From assembly GCA_009841145.1 (NCBI GenBank), contig VXMJ01000012.1, positions 1-55,110 on the forward strand: a stretch of 55,110 bases of DNA, in the 5' to 3' direction. A program made the position numbers and the translations under genes. Position 1 is the first letter of the stretch. Every line of letters starts with the position of its first letter. This DNA comes from Caldilineaceae bacterium SB0661_bin_34 (GTDB lineage: Bacteria; Chloroflexota; Anaerolineae; Caldilineales; Caldilineaceae). This document shows positions 41,200-50,153 of this stretch, one piece after another. The notes below the pieces were generated by a model, which saw only the letters and a list, made by a program, of their open reading frames with translations, made no database searches and had not been told where the DNA came from.

Positions 41200-42534
41200 C
41201 TAATCGGCCGGGAACTCCATGCGGTACACACCGCCCTCCAGGTCCAGCAGGTACAGCTCGCCGTCGGCGTCCTCGCCGAAAGAACTGATGTTGTGATCGG
41301 TGTCCGCCAGTTCCCGGACTTGCCAGTCCGGATCGGAAGGCGAGCCGGCATCGACCACAGTCCAGACGCGGCCGCTGCAGAAGTCGCCCACCACATAGCG
41401 TCCGGCCATCGCGGGCCAGTCCGAACCCCGATAGACATAGCCCCCCGTTACGGAACAGTCCCCGGTTCCGTGCGGGAACTCGGCGACCACCTGCTCCAGC
41501 CCCTGCGGATCGCAGGCCCGGCCGGGGGGAAAGCAGTGCGCGCCCTCCATCAGCGGCCAGCCGAAGTTCAGGCCTCCGGCCGAACCGGCCGGTACAAAGT
41601 GGACATCCTCATACAGGTTCTGGCCCACATCCGCTATCCACAGATCACCCGTGGCCGGATCGAAGGCGTAGCGCCACGGGTTGCGCAGGCCCACCGCCCA
41701 CACCTCGTCGCGGACCTGTTGTCCCTTCCAGGTTCGATCCACCCACGGATTGTCATCCGGGATGCCGTATTCCCGGCCTCGGTGCCCCAGGACATCGATG
41801 CGCAGCATCTTGCCCAGGAGCGAGTCGGGATTCTGGCCATTGCGAAAGCGGTCGTCCGCGGCCCCGCCGTCGCCCGTGCCGATCCAGAGCATGTTGTCCG
41901 GGCCGAACAGAAGCATGCCGCCGTTGTGGTTGGTAGCCGGCTGGGGAATGGTCAGCAACTTCTCCTCCGAGGCCTCGAGGGCCGTCAGCGGATTGGCCGG
42001 AGAGGCGCTGAACCGGGAGACCACGGTCTGGTTGCCCTGGGCCGTGTAATTGACATAAAACTCAAGGGTGCGGCCGTAGTCGGGCGGAAAGGCCATGCCC
42101 AGCAGCCCCTGCTCGTTGCCGGTGTCCTTGACCCGTGCGCGAATGTCGAGGAACGGCTCTGCCAGCAGGTTCCCGTTCTCCAGGATCAGGATCCGTCCGG
42201 CCTGCTCGACGATGTAGAGTCGGTCGGAACCGTCGCCGGCATGGGTCAGGAACACCGGTCTGATCAGCGTGGCTACCGGTTCCAGCTCCAGCCGGGGTTC
42301 GACCGTGGTAGTAGGCGCCTCGACAGCCGAGGTGTTGGGGACCGGTGTCGGTGTTGCCATGGGCACCGCTTCCGCGGCCGCCCGGACCGGCTGGCTCGAA
42401 GTTTCAGGTGTTGGCGTACGCTCGGGAACGTCGGTGCCGGAGGTGCAGGCTGTGGTGGTGGCTGCCAGCAGGATGCCCAGCCAGACGGCAATCAGGCGGT
42501 TGGAGAGTTCCCGGGAGGGTTGTGTGAATTTCAT
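41200..42534 (-). CDS. Glucose/sorbosone dehydrogenase-like (PQQ-type) lipoprotein
   Basis: 444 residues from the ATG at 42534. A basic-hydrophobic signal (MKFTQPSRELSNRLIAVWLG) ends near AATTTAC, an atypical lipobox with Thr before the usual Ala, so lipidation at that Cys is probable but not certain. A T/P/E linker follows. The six-bladed beta-propeller shows the family landmarks: THAGDGSDRLYIVEQAGRI, GLLGMAFPPDYG, ATNHNGGMLLFGPDNMLWIGTGDGG, WAVGLRNPWRYAFDPATGDLWIADVGQ and FPHGTGDCSVTGGYVYRG. Relatives oxidise aldose sugars with PQQ outside the membrane and also include the Hhip-like proteins. The metal and PQQ side chains seem present, but activity is not proven. Confidence 0.88.
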   Translation of the reverse strand: MKFTQPSRELSNRLIAVWLGILLAATTTACTSGTDVPERTPTPETSSQPVRAAAEAVPMATPTPVPNTSAVEAPTTTVEPRLELEPVATLIRPVFLTHAGDGSDRLYIVEQAGRILILENGNLLAEPFLDIRARVKDTGNEQGLLGMAFPPDYGRTLEFYVNYTAQGNQTVVSRFSASPANPLTALEASEEKLLTIPQPATNHNGGMLLFGPDNMLWIGTGDGGAADDRFRNGQNPDSLLGKMLRIDVLGHRGREYGIPDDNPWVDRTWKGQQVRDEVWAVGLRNPWRYAFDPATGDLWIADVGQNLYEDVHFVPAGSAGGLNFGWPLMEGAHCFPPGRACDPQGLEQVVAEFPHGTGDCSVTGGYVYRGSDWPAMAGRYVVGDFCSGRVWTVVDAGSPSDPDWQVRELADTDHNISSFGEDADGELYLLDLEGGVYRMEFPAD

Positions 42535-42829
42535 GCGTATTGGGGTTGGTCTGTGTAACTGGCTGTGCGAGCGTAGCAGGCTGATCGACAATCCTATGTA
42601 CCGGCTGCGGGAGTGGCGGTGGCATGGCACGTGTGGAACTTCCTATGGTGCGGTCCGGGTCTCGATGATGCCTGTGACCGACGCCTGATCGCGGCTCGCG
42701 TTTTGGGAGGTTGCCGGTCCGCGGCACAGGTGGTCGAATGCCCCTTGGCGGCTGCCGCTGAAGTAAAATGCCACGGCTTGCCAGGAATGCGACGGGATTT
42801 GGTCGCGGTCGGCTCTGGAGAAGTATGGA
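42535..42829. other. Divergent intergenic region (295 bp)
   Basis: It lies between the sugar dehydrogenase lipoprotein (minus) and the SDR gene (plus). No coding sequence, repeat or clear promoter could be supported; it must carry the promoters for both genes. Confidence 0.5.
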
Positions 42830-43993
42830 TTGACTACCCATTTCATAACCGGCGTCACCGGATTTGTCGGCTCACACTTGACCCACCGCCTGTTGTTGGA
42901 GGGTGATCGGGTCGTGACCATGGTCCGCGCCTCGGACAACGAGGCGGCGCGGGCCCGTTTGCTGCCCGTGCTGGAGGCGATAGGCTCCGACCAAAAGTTG
43001 CCGTTGGACAACCTTCGGGTGTTCGCCGGAGACGTGACCCAGACCACGGGCGAACTGGTGGCGGGCCTCAGGGCGGTCACCGACGAACACATCGACATGA
43101 CGTGGCACTCGGCGGTCACCTTCAAGTTCCGCAAGCGCGATCTGGCCGAGATTGAGGCGATCAACATTCAGGGATCGCGCAACATGATCCTGACCACCCT
43201 CAGTCTCAACGGCAAACGGAATCGGCCCAGGTACATGCATGTCAGCACGGCTTATTCCTCCGGACGTCTTCAGGGCACCGTTCCCGAACGGGTGGTGGAG
43301 TCCACTCCGGACTACCGCGGCCTTTATGAATGGTCCAAGCACAAGGTTGAGCTGGACATGGCCCGGATCCAGAATCAGGAGGACCTGGATGTAACCGTGT
43401 TGCGGCCGGCAATCATTGTCGGGTGCGAGGACACGCGGTCTGTGAATCACTCCGGGTACTACCAAGTCATTGGCACGATGTACAAGCTCTTCCTGATGCG
43501 TCGTCAAAAGCTGGGTGATGCCTGGGATCACAGGGTTCCACTGCGTTTCGAGGCCAACCCGGCCATGCGTCTCAACCTTGTACCCATCGACTACGTCATT
43601 GACAGTATGGTGGCCTTGGCAGCCCGCCCCGAACTCTGCAACCAGGAACTCAAGGTGTTCAACCTGGTCAATGAGGATGCTCCGGTGATGCAGGACATCG
43701 TGGACGTGATGGAGGCATCCCTCGGCATCAGCGGCCTGGAGATGGTCGACGAGTCCGTTTTTGCCGAGAGGCGGATGAGTGCCATCGAGAAGGTGTTCTC
43801 CCGTGCCATCTCCTTCCAGGCACCGTACATCAAGGAAGACATCCGGTTCGAAACCAAGCGGTTCCGCGCCCTTGTGGACAAGAACGAGGTGCCGGTCCCG
43901 GTTCTGGACGCCCCAGCCATCAGGCGCCTGAACTACGCCTATTTCGATTTGATTCGGCCCGAGATCGAGGCTTCGCTGTCTGCGGCCGTCTGA
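42830..43993 (+). CDS. Thioester-reductase-like extended SDR
   Basis: 387 residues with a TTG start (42830); GGAG lies nine bases upstream and no ATG in this frame fits the family's first strand. The NADP loop is FITGVTGFVGSHLTHRLL, and the active-site Ser and Tyr-Lys are in MHVSTAYSSGRLQG and GLYEWSKHKVELD. The C-terminal part (LNLVPIDYVIDSMVALA) matches the NAD-binding-4/male-sterility family. Relatives reduce acyl thioesters to aldehydes or alcohols, but stand-alone members act on unknown acyl or sugar substrates. It has no carrier-protein domain. The Nudix gene converges on its 3' end with no gap. Confidence 0.85.
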   Translation: MTTHFITGVTGFVGSHLTHRLLLEGDRVVTMVRASDNEAARARLLPVLEAIGSDQKLPLDNLRVFAGDVTQTTGELVAGLRAVTDEHIDMTWHSAVTFKFRKRDLAEIEAINIQGSRNMILTTLSLNGKRNRPRYMHVSTAYSSGRLQGTVPERVVESTPDYRGLYEWSKHKVELDMARIQNQEDLDVTVLRPAIIVGCEDTRSVNHSGYYQVIGTMYKLFLMRRQKLGDAWDHRVPLRFEANPAMRLNLVPIDYVIDSMVALAARPELCNQELKVFNLVNEDAPVMQDIVDVMEASLGISGLEMVDESVFAERRMSAIEKVFSRAISFQAPYIKEDIRFETKRFRALVDKNEVPVPVLDAPAIRRLNYAYFDLIRPEIEASLSAAV

Positions 43994-44506
43994 CTAGTCG
44001 CGGACGCCGCGTCTGGCGGCCTCAATGGCGACCATTCGGCTGCGGCCGGCCTTGATCATGCCTTCCGCGGTCTCCGCGAGTCCGTAGCGTTCCAGATTGT
44101 GGGCGCTGACCCACGCCGCCGCTCGCACATCGTCGCCCGGGGTCAGCTCGCCGGCCTGCCAACGGCACAGGTAGTCGATCACCACGTAGTGGTACAGGAC
44201 GGCTTGGTCCCGGTCGCGGATGATCGGTTCATAGACTCCGATCTGGTCCAGGATCTGGACCTCGATGGCGGTTTCCTCGCGCAGTTCCCGGCGCAGTGCG
44301 TCGTGCAGGTTCTCGCCCAGTTCCACCAGCCCGCCGGGCAAGCCCCACTGCTCCTCGTGGGGAGGGTTGCCGCGCTGGACCAGGAGTACCCGATCCAGCA
44401 GATCGAACACCACCGCACCGACGCCCACCATTGGGAACTTCGGATGTCGCCGGTCGGTCGGCGACGACTCGGATGCGTCGGCAGAGTGAGGCTTTAGTAC
44501 AGCCAT
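43994..44506 (-). CDS. Nudix hydrolase
   Basis: 170 residues. The Nudix box reads GGLVELGENLHDALRREL then REETAIEV: G-x5-E-x7-REL-x-EE, with the final Gly-x hydrophobic pair changed to Ala-Ile. All metal-binding glutamates are present. The first strand segment, MVGVGAVVFDLLDRVLLVQRGN, and HEEQWGLPGG are typical. The family cleaves nucleoside diphosphates linked to other groups; the substrate is unknown. It overlaps the HAD hydrolase gene upstream by 13 bp and its stop touches the stop of the convergent SDR gene. Confidence 0.9.
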   Translation of the reverse strand: MAVLKPHSADASESSPTDRRHPKFPMVGVGAVVFDLLDRVLLVQRGNPPHEEQWGLPGGLVELGENLHDALRRELREETAIEVQILDQIGVYEPIIRDRDQAVLYHYVVIDYLCRWQAGELTPGDDVRAAAWVSAHNLERYGLAETAEGMIKAGRSRMVAIEAARRGVRD

Positions 44507-45345
44507 GGCTGTATCAGGCCCATGAACTGCTGCCAGTCCGTCAGTGTCGCGTCGGGGCGGACCCGGCGGGCCAGTTGTTGGTTGTCATATGCCGTCTGGC
44601 GATCGGTTGTGCCCAGGTCACAGTGCATTGTCATCGTTCCCAAGTCTGCTCCGCCGCCGATGTCGTGGCGCAGGCTGTCGCCCACCACAGCCACTTCATA
44701 GGGTTGCAGTCGCCATCGGTCCAGTACCGGAGTGAAGATCTCCGGCGAGGGTTTGCGCCACTCCACGCTGGCACTGCACAGGACCACATCGAACCACGGG
44801 CGGAGCTCCAGGTAGTCCACGATTCGTTGAAACACGCGCTCGCACGGGTGGTTGGCCACGATCGCCAGGTTCACGTCCAGGTGTCGCAGGTGGCTCAGAG
44901 CGGCCATCACACCGTCGTACAGGCGCCAGCTTTGCATCTCGGGTGCGTAGAAGAGGTCAACGGACGTGGCCAGGACCCGACTGTCCATCTTGCTGGCCGG
45001 GTAGCCGCAAAACTGGAGCAGGAAGCTCATGGTGTCGTTGGCAATGTGTTCCTCGGCCTCCTCCTCCGACTTCTCCTGGGCAAACTGGCGGGCACTGATG
45101 ATCTGTTCCCAAAAATCCGGAAACAGTTCCATCCCGCTCTGTTCCATATAGTCCTGGGCCATGCGCGCGCCCTCGGCCATCAGGTCCTCGTGCGGACGGT
45201 CCAGAAATGCCAGTGTATGGTCAAAGTCGAAGATGATGCCGGCCAGCAGCCGCGGGCTTTGCCCTTCGCGGGCGACCATCAGTTCCTGGAGGGTTGCAAT
45301 TCCATCTGTGTCGCCGCGTGCGGATGGAAGCGGGGTCTGAGACAT
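44494..45345 (-). CDS. HAD-family hydrolase
   Basis: 283 residues. Motif I is IIFDFDHTLAFLD (D-x-D-x-T), motif II the VAIVANHP-like segment LAIVANHPCERV, the lysine motif is EWRKPSPEIFTPV, and motif IV is VAVVGDSLRHDIGGG. A helical cap lies between motif I and II (about 50-150). HAD enzymes remove phosphate from small molecules such as sugar phosphates. The gene overlaps the Nudix gene downstream, so the two are probably one operon. It diverges from the MBL hydrolase gene. Confidence 0.9.
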   Translation of the reverse strand: MSQTPLPSARGDTDGIATLQELMVAREGQSPRLLAGIIFDFDHTLAFLDRPHEDLMAEGARMAQDYMEQSGMELFPDFWEQIISARQFAQEKSEEEAEEHIANDTMSFLLQFCGYPASKMDSRVLATSVDLFYAPEMQSWRLYDGVMAALSHLRHLDVNLAIVANHPCERVFQRIVDYLELRPWFDVVLCSASVEWRKPSPEIFTPVLDRWRLQPYEVAVVGDSLRHDIGGGADLGTMTMHCDLGTTDRQTAYDNQQLARRVRPDATLTDWQQFMGLIQPWLY

Positions 45346-45393
45346 CGGTGGAGGAAAACGGTTCCCGAGTCTTGGACATGTTCGGAGACTTGG

Positions 45394-45442
45394 ATTATAT
45401 CGCCGGACCGAGCCGACCGGTGCCGGGGTCCGGCCCTATAAT
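45394..45442. promoter_or_regulatory. Back-to-back promoters flanking an inverted repeat
   Basis: A perfect TATAAT reads leftward (45399-45394) toward the HAD/Nudix pair and another reads rightward (45437-45442) toward the MBL gene. Between them CCGGACC (45403-45409) and GGTCCGG (45427-45433) make a perfect 7-bp inverted repeat with a 17-bp gap. It occupies the -35/spacer zones of both promoters. No good -35 hexamers are seen, suggesting an activator or repressor site at the repeat. Confidence 0.5.
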
Positions 45443-45498
45443 CGGGTCCCAGATGATGTAGTCCTGAATATTCCGCGATTTTGGACTGGAGGCATTGC

Positions 45499-46419
45499 AT
45501 GGCCGGCACGGCTCCCCCCCGCTTGCAAATCGGCGAAACGACTTGTCATATCCTGTCCGACGGCAAGCATCGGGCGGACGGTGGGGCATTCTTCGGAGTG
45601 GTGCCGCGCATCCTGTGGGAGCGGGTCGTGCAGCCGGATGCCCGCAACATGATTCCGGTGGACGTACGCTGCCTGTTGATCGAAACCGGGGACCAGAAAA
45701 TCCTGGTAGACACGGGCCACGGCGACAAGTTCGATGCCAGGCTGCGCAAGCGCTACGGCCTGCCGCCGGAGCGGGATCGCCTGATTGCGGATCTGGCCCG
45801 CGCCGGCTTTGCGCCGGAGGACGTCACCACAGTTCTCATGACCCATCTGCACGCTGATCACGCGGGCGGCATGACCCGGTGGCAGGATCAGGTTGAAGGG
45901 GGGCCCGTCGAGCCGGCCTTTCCCAACGCCGCATACATCGTCCAGGGCCGGGAATACGACGCTGCCACCAATCCCAACGAGCGGACCATTGCCACTTACT
46001 ATCCCGACAACTGGCAGGTGCTGACCGGCACCGGCCAGCTGCGCATGGTAATGGGCGGCCATGACTTCGGGCCCCATGTGCGCACCGAGACCGCGGCCGG
46101 ACACACGGACTCGCTGCAGGTTGTTTGGGTTGAATCCGAAGGCGAAAGCTTGCTGTTCTTGGGAGATGCCGCCAACTTTGCTGTACACCTGGAACGGCTT
46201 CCCTGGGTGCCTGCCTTCGACGAGATGCCGATCCTCAGCATGGAAGCCAAAAAGCGGTTGCGTACGCAAATCCTAGAGAAAAACCCGTTGCTGGTTTTCC
46301 AGCACGATCCCCGAGTCGTGACCGGCCGCCTGGTCCAGTCCGCAGAGGAACGGTTCACGGTTGTCGAGGAGATTGTCGAGGATCCCGCGTGGGATCGGGG
46401 CCGCGATGCTCCCATCTAA
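45499..46419 (+). CDS. MBL-fold metallo-hydrolase
   Basis: 306 residues from the ATG at 45499, with GGAGG six bases upstream. The metal-binding H-x-H-x-D-H is intact in VLMTHLHADHAGG, with further ligands GHTDSLQV and a late FQHDPR. An Asp in LFLGDAA bridges the metals. The N-terminal segment IGETTCHILSDG and DTGHGDKFD are typical of the lactonase/AHL-like group of this superfamily. That makes cleavage of a lactone or ester plausible, though glyoxalase-like activity is also possible. It ends by overlapping the convergent biotin ligase gene by 4 bp. Confidence 0.88.
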   Translation: MAGTAPPRLQIGETTCHILSDGKHRADGGAFFGVVPRILWERVVQPDARNMIPVDVRCLLIETGDQKILVDTGHGDKFDARLRKRYGLPPERDRLIADLARAGFAPEDVTTVLMTHLHADHAGGMTRWQDQVEGGPVEPAFPNAAYIVQGREYDAATNPNERTIATYYPDNWQVLTGTGQLRMVMGGHDFGPHVRTETAAGHTDSLQVVWVESEGESLLFLGDAANFAVHLERLPWVPAFDEMPILSMEAKKRLRTQILEKNPLLVFQHDPRVVTGRLVQSAEERFTVVEEIVEDPAWDRGRDAPI

Positions 46420-47228
46420 GCCGAGGACAGTGTGACTTCGCCGGCCAGTAGCTTGTGCAGGCAGCCGCCGGCATCCCTGACCAGTAGGGATCCGTCCTCA
46501 TCCGTTCCTTCCGCGATGCCCACCAGGGGCTGGTCCGATGTGCCTGGCATCCTGGCACTAACCTGGTGGCCCAATGTGCGCAGACTCTGTTCCCAGATTC
46601 GTTCCTGAACTCCCTCGGCTCTTTCCCTATGGAGGCGGATGGACAATCTGCGGCACAGGGATACGGAAAGGCGGCGGCGGCTGACCTTGCATTCGGCCAC
46701 CATGCGCAGGGATATGGGCGGCACGCGGGATTCCGATGTCGGCGGCAACTGGCCAGGGGTGTGGTTGACATTGATGCCGATGCCCAGGACCGCATAGGGG
46801 GAACCTTGCGGATCCCGGCCCGCCTCCAGCAGCACGCCTGCCACCTTGCGCGGATGCGAGTTTACAGGTGCATGCACCACGTCGTTGGGCCAATCCAGGG
46901 TCAGGTCGTGCAGTCCCGGATGGGTTTCCTCGATCGCCTCCAGGACCGCCAGGCCCGAGAGCAGGGGTATGCCATTACCGCCTCCGTCCCAAAGCCGATC
47001 CCGCAACAGGATGCTCACGGCGATGGAGCAGCCGCTGACATCCACCCATTTGCGCTGGTGACGTCCCCTGCCTTCCGTCTGGGCTTCGGCGAAGACCAAT
47101 GTGCCGCCGGGATGGGTCCATGCCAGCGAATGGACCACGTCCATGGTGGAACGGCAGCGCCGGTAGGAGTAGACGGTGTGACCAATCGGCTGGTTCCCGA
47201 GACTGGATTCGATGACGCTGTAGTCCAT
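46416..47228 (-). CDS. birA: Biotin--[acetyl-CoA-carboxylase] ligase
   Basis: 270 residues, without the N-terminal DNA-binding domain of bifunctional BirA, so it is a class I ligase and should not repress transcription. The biotinyl-AMP loop is EGRGRHQRKWVDVSG. DLTLDWPNDVVH and KVAGVLLEA match the catalytic lysine area, and a small C-terminal SH3-like domain follows. It attaches biotin to a lysine of a carrier protein using ATP. The carrier and carboxylase genes lie 4-6 kb to the right, so this enzyme probably serves them. The gap to the divergent alcohol dehydrogenase is 248 bp. Confidence 0.93.
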   Translation of the reverse strand: MDYSVIESSLGNQPIGHTVYSYRRCRSTMDVVHSLAWTHPGGTLVFAEAQTEGRGRHQRKWVDVSGCSIAVSILLRDRLWDGGGNGIPLLSGLAVLEAIEETHPGLHDLTLDWPNDVVHAPVNSHPRKVAGVLLEAGRDPQGSPYAVLGIGINVNHTPGQLPPTSESRVPPISLRMVAECKVSRRRLSVSLCRRLSIRLHRERAEGVQERIWEQSLRTLGHQVSARMPGTSDQPLVGIAEGTDEDGSLLVRDAGGCLHKLLAGEVTLSSA

Positions 47229-47476
47229 GGCACTAACTGTATCGGCATGTGATCGAAAGGGCGGGAATTAGGTTAACAACAGGGAACCGCGGCCGGACGC
47301 CGGGAGCATCGACTTATGCAATTGAATGGCCCTGGGCGCGGTACCTGCCGGAGAGGCGGCAGCGAATTCCCAGTTGCGGGGACCGTGTCTGAACGGAGTG
47401 TTGGAGTAGACTCGCACCTTGACCGTGCCCGCAACCTCCGGCAGTCTCACCCTTTGAATTCCCCGTCTCCGCCTCC

Positions 47477-48523
47477 ATGAACGCCGTCCAAATCCGGGAA
47501 TTTGGCCTCGATACCGACTCCTATCTCTATGGAGAGAGTGTGCCCGACCCCGTCTGTGGTCCCGACGAGGTCATGATCCGGGTCCGGTACGGCGCCTTGA
47601 ATCGCCTGGACGACTGGGTTCGGATCGGCTGGCCCGGCATCGGCTTGGCCCTCCCGCACATACCCGGAAGCGACTTCTGCGGAGAGATCGTCGAGGTGGG
47701 TTCCCAAGTTGCCGGCTGGCAGTCCGGCCAATGGGTTACGGCCAACAATGGAATCTGGTGCGGCCGCTGTGTGCGCTGCCATGAGGGGCGCCACAATCTC
47801 TGCGATACGTTCGGCATCCTAGGCGAAAGCGTTCCCGGTGTCATGGCGGAATACGTGGCTGTGCCGGCTCGCAACCTGATCGAAATCCCCGCCGGCTTCG
47901 ATTTGCAGGCGGCCGCGGCGGCATCGCTGACCTATCTGACGGCCTGGCACAGTCTGATTAAAGTGGGTCGGCTGCAGCCGGGCGAGCAGGTTCTGGTGGT
48001 CGGGGCCGGGGGCGGCGTCAATGTCGCCGCCCAGCAGATTGCCCGGTTCCGCGGTGCCCGTGTGCTTGTCCTGGCCAGTTCCGCCGCCAAGGCGTCCCGG
48101 GCACTGGAGGAAGGTGCAGCTTGGAGCCTGGACATCAGCGGGGAGCCGCGTTGGACGCGCTCGGTGCGCGCGGCGTCGGGCCAGGGCGGCGTGGATATGG
48201 TTGTGGACAACGTGGGCTCCGCCACCCTGCCCTCGTCCATGGGCGCGCTGGTGAAGGGAGGACGCATCGTCACGGTGGGCGGAACCAGCGGCTACGACGC
48301 GCAGATACCCGTCAACCGGTTGTTCATGAACCACCTTTCGTTGCGCGGCAGCACGATGGGCACCCAGGCCGACTACGAACAGGTGATGCGCCTGGTCTTC
48401 GAAGGCAGTCTGAGCCCGGTGGTCGACCGGGTGTTCGGAGCCCGAGGCTATGGCGCGGCCATTCGGCATCTGTGTTCCGGAACCAGCTACGGCAAGGTTC
48501 TTGTGGACCTGCATGATTGGTAG
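47477..48523 (+). CDS. Zinc-binding alcohol dehydrogenase / quinone oxidoreductase-like protein
   Basis: 348 residues of the MDR superfamily. The structural zinc Cys set is in GIWCGRCVRCHEGRHNLC and the NADP loop is VLVVGAGGGVNVAAQQIA. The usual catalytic zinc Cys near residue 40 is not present (RYGALNRLDDWVRIGW). The catalytic-zinc function is therefore doubtful and it resembles quinone-oxidoreductase-like members. It is transcribed toward the carboxylase genes; the following start lies only 10 bp after its stop, so they are likely one operon. A role on an acyl or enoyl intermediate of that pathway is possible. Confidence 0.85.
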   Translation: MNAVQIREFGLDTDSYLYGESVPDPVCGPDEVMIRVRYGALNRLDDWVRIGWPGIGLALPHIPGSDFCGEIVEVGSQVAGWQSGQWVTANNGIWCGRCVRCHEGRHNLCDTFGILGESVPGVMAEYVAVPARNLIEIPAGFDLQAAAAASLTYLTAWHSLIKVGRLQPGEQVLVVGAGGGVNVAAQQIARFRGARVLVLASSAAKASRALEEGAAWSLDISGEPRWTRSVRAASGQGGVDMVVDNVGSATLPSSMGALVKGGRIVTVGGTSGYDAQIPVNRLFMNHLSLRGSTMGTQADYEQVMRLVFEGSLSPVVDRVFGARGYGAAIRHLCSGTSYGKVLVDLHDW

Positions 48524-48533
48524 GAGTGGATCG

Positions 48534-50102
48534 GTGACTGACACCTATGCCGAGGCGGCACAGACACTTTCGGCCCGTCTCGATCAGCTGAGGGCGGGCG
48601 CGCTGGCGGGAGGCGGCGAGGAAAGGGTCGCACGCCACAAGGCGCGCGGCAAGTACACGGCCCGGGAACGACTGGAAATGTTCCTTGACCGCGCTTCCTT
48701 CCGCGAGACGGGTCGCTTTGTCATGGACGACGCGCCGCCGAAGGAACAGGCGGACACGCGCATCCCCGGGGATGGTGTCGTTACGGGCTATGGGACTGTG
48801 GATGGGCGCCTAGTCTATGTCTATGCCCAGGATTTCACGGTCATGGGCGGCACCGTCAGCCATCGGCATGCAGCCAAGATCTGCCGCATTTTGGATCAGG
48901 CGATGGAGAACGGCGCGCCCGTGGTTGGCTTTGTCGAATCAGGTGGTGCCCGCATCCAGGAGGGGGTCAAGTCGCTCGCCGGCTATTCCGAGATCTTCCG
49001 GCGCAACACTCTGGCCTCCGGCGTGGTGCCCCAGTTGTCCATCATCATGGGCCCCTGCGCCGGCGGTGCGGTCTACAGTCCGGCCCTGACGGATTTCATC
49101 TTCATGGTGGAGCAGTCCAGCCAGATGTTCGTGACCGGCCCCGACGTGCTGCGCGCGGTGACCCAGGAGGAGGTTACGCTTGAGGAACTGGGCGGCGCCG
49201 CCGTGCACACCGGCCGTTCCGGCGTGGCCCACTTCTCCGCCTCCAGCGAGGAGGATGCATTGTTCCTGGTCCGGCAGCTACTGGGCTATCTGCCGGACAA
49301 CAACCTGAGCGATCCCGTCATCCTGCCCAGCAAGGACGATCCCCTGCGCCAGGACACCGCCTTGGACTCCCTTGTGCCGGACAATCCGAACAGGGGTTAC
49401 GACATGCTGGAGGTGATCGAGCGCATCGTCGACGGCGGCCAGTTCATGCAGGTGCACGAGAACTGGGCTGGCAACATTCTGACCGGGTTTGCGCGTCTGC
49501 ACGGCCGCGCGGTGGGCATTGTGGCCCAGCAGCCTCAGGTTCTGGCCGGTGTCCTGGATGTCAACTCCAGCCAGAAGGGTGCCCGTTTTGTGCGGTTCTG
49601 CGACGCGTTCAACATCCCCCTGGTCGTGTTTGAGGATGTGCCCGGTTTCCTGCCGGGGGTGGACCAGGAGCACGACGGGGTGATCCGCCACGGAGCCAAA
49701 CTGCTGTATGCCTTCTGCGAGGCTACGGTACCCAAGGTGACGGTAATCGTGCGCAAGGCCTACGGCGGTGCCTATTGCGTGATGAATCCCCGCCAGACGG
49801 GTGCCGACCTGGTGCTGGCTTGGCCAACCGCGGAAATTGCGGTCATGGGAGCCGATGGTGCCGTCAATGTGATTTTCCGGCGCGAAATACAGGCGGCCGA
49901 CGATCCGATCCAGCGCAAGGCGGAGTTGGTGGAAGAGTACCGCGACCGCTTCACCAACCCGTTCATCGCCGCCGAGAGCGGATACCTAGATGACATCATC
50001 GAGCCCCATGAAACGCGGCCCAGGCTTATCAATGCACTGGAGATGCTCCAGAACAAACAAGCCCAGCTGCCGCCCAAGAAACACGGCAACATCCCTCTCT
50101 GA
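48534..50102 (+). CDS. Acyl-CoA carboxylase, carboxyltransferase beta subunit (propionyl-CoA type)
   Basis: 522 residues from the GTG at 48534, seven bases after AGGAG. This is the usual length for PccB/AccB-type proteins. Acyl-CoA and biotin pockets are seen in FVESGGARIQEG, IMGPCAGGAVYSPALTDF, GGAAVHTGRSGVAHF, GVLDVNSSQKGARFVRFCDAF, VVFEDVPGFLPGVDQEH and RKAYGGAYCVMN. The C-terminus ending KKHGNIPL is the PccB-type tail. It moves CO2 from biotin to propionyl-, acetyl- or methylcrotonyl-CoA. The full set (beta, biotin carboxylase, carrier) follows without other genes between. Confidence 0.94.
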   Translation: MTDTYAEAAQTLSARLDQLRAGALAGGGEERVARHKARGKYTARERLEMFLDRASFRETGRFVMDDAPPKEQADTRIPGDGVVTGYGTVDGRLVYVYAQDFTVMGGTVSHRHAAKICRILDQAMENGAPVVGFVESGGARIQEGVKSLAGYSEIFRRNTLASGVVPQLSIIMGPCAGGAVYSPALTDFIFMVEQSSQMFVTGPDVLRAVTQEEVTLEELGGAAVHTGRSGVAHFSASSEEDALFLVRQLLGYLPDNNLSDPVILPSKDDPLRQDTALDSLVPDNPNRGYDMLEVIERIVDGGQFMQVHENWAGNILTGFARLHGRAVGIVAQQPQVLAGVLDVNSSQKGARFVRFCDAFNIPLVVFEDVPGFLPGVDQEHDGVIRHGAKLLYAFCEATVPKVTVIVRKAYGGAYCVMNPRQTGADLVLAWPTAEIAVMGADGAVNVIFRREIQAADDPIQRKAELVEEYRDRFTNPFIAAESGYLDDIIEPHETRPRLINALEMLQNKQAQLPPKKHGNIPL

Positions 50103-50153
50103 TGCCGTCGGTCCGGGAGTGCCCGGCCGCGTCATCCACGCATGCACTGAACG

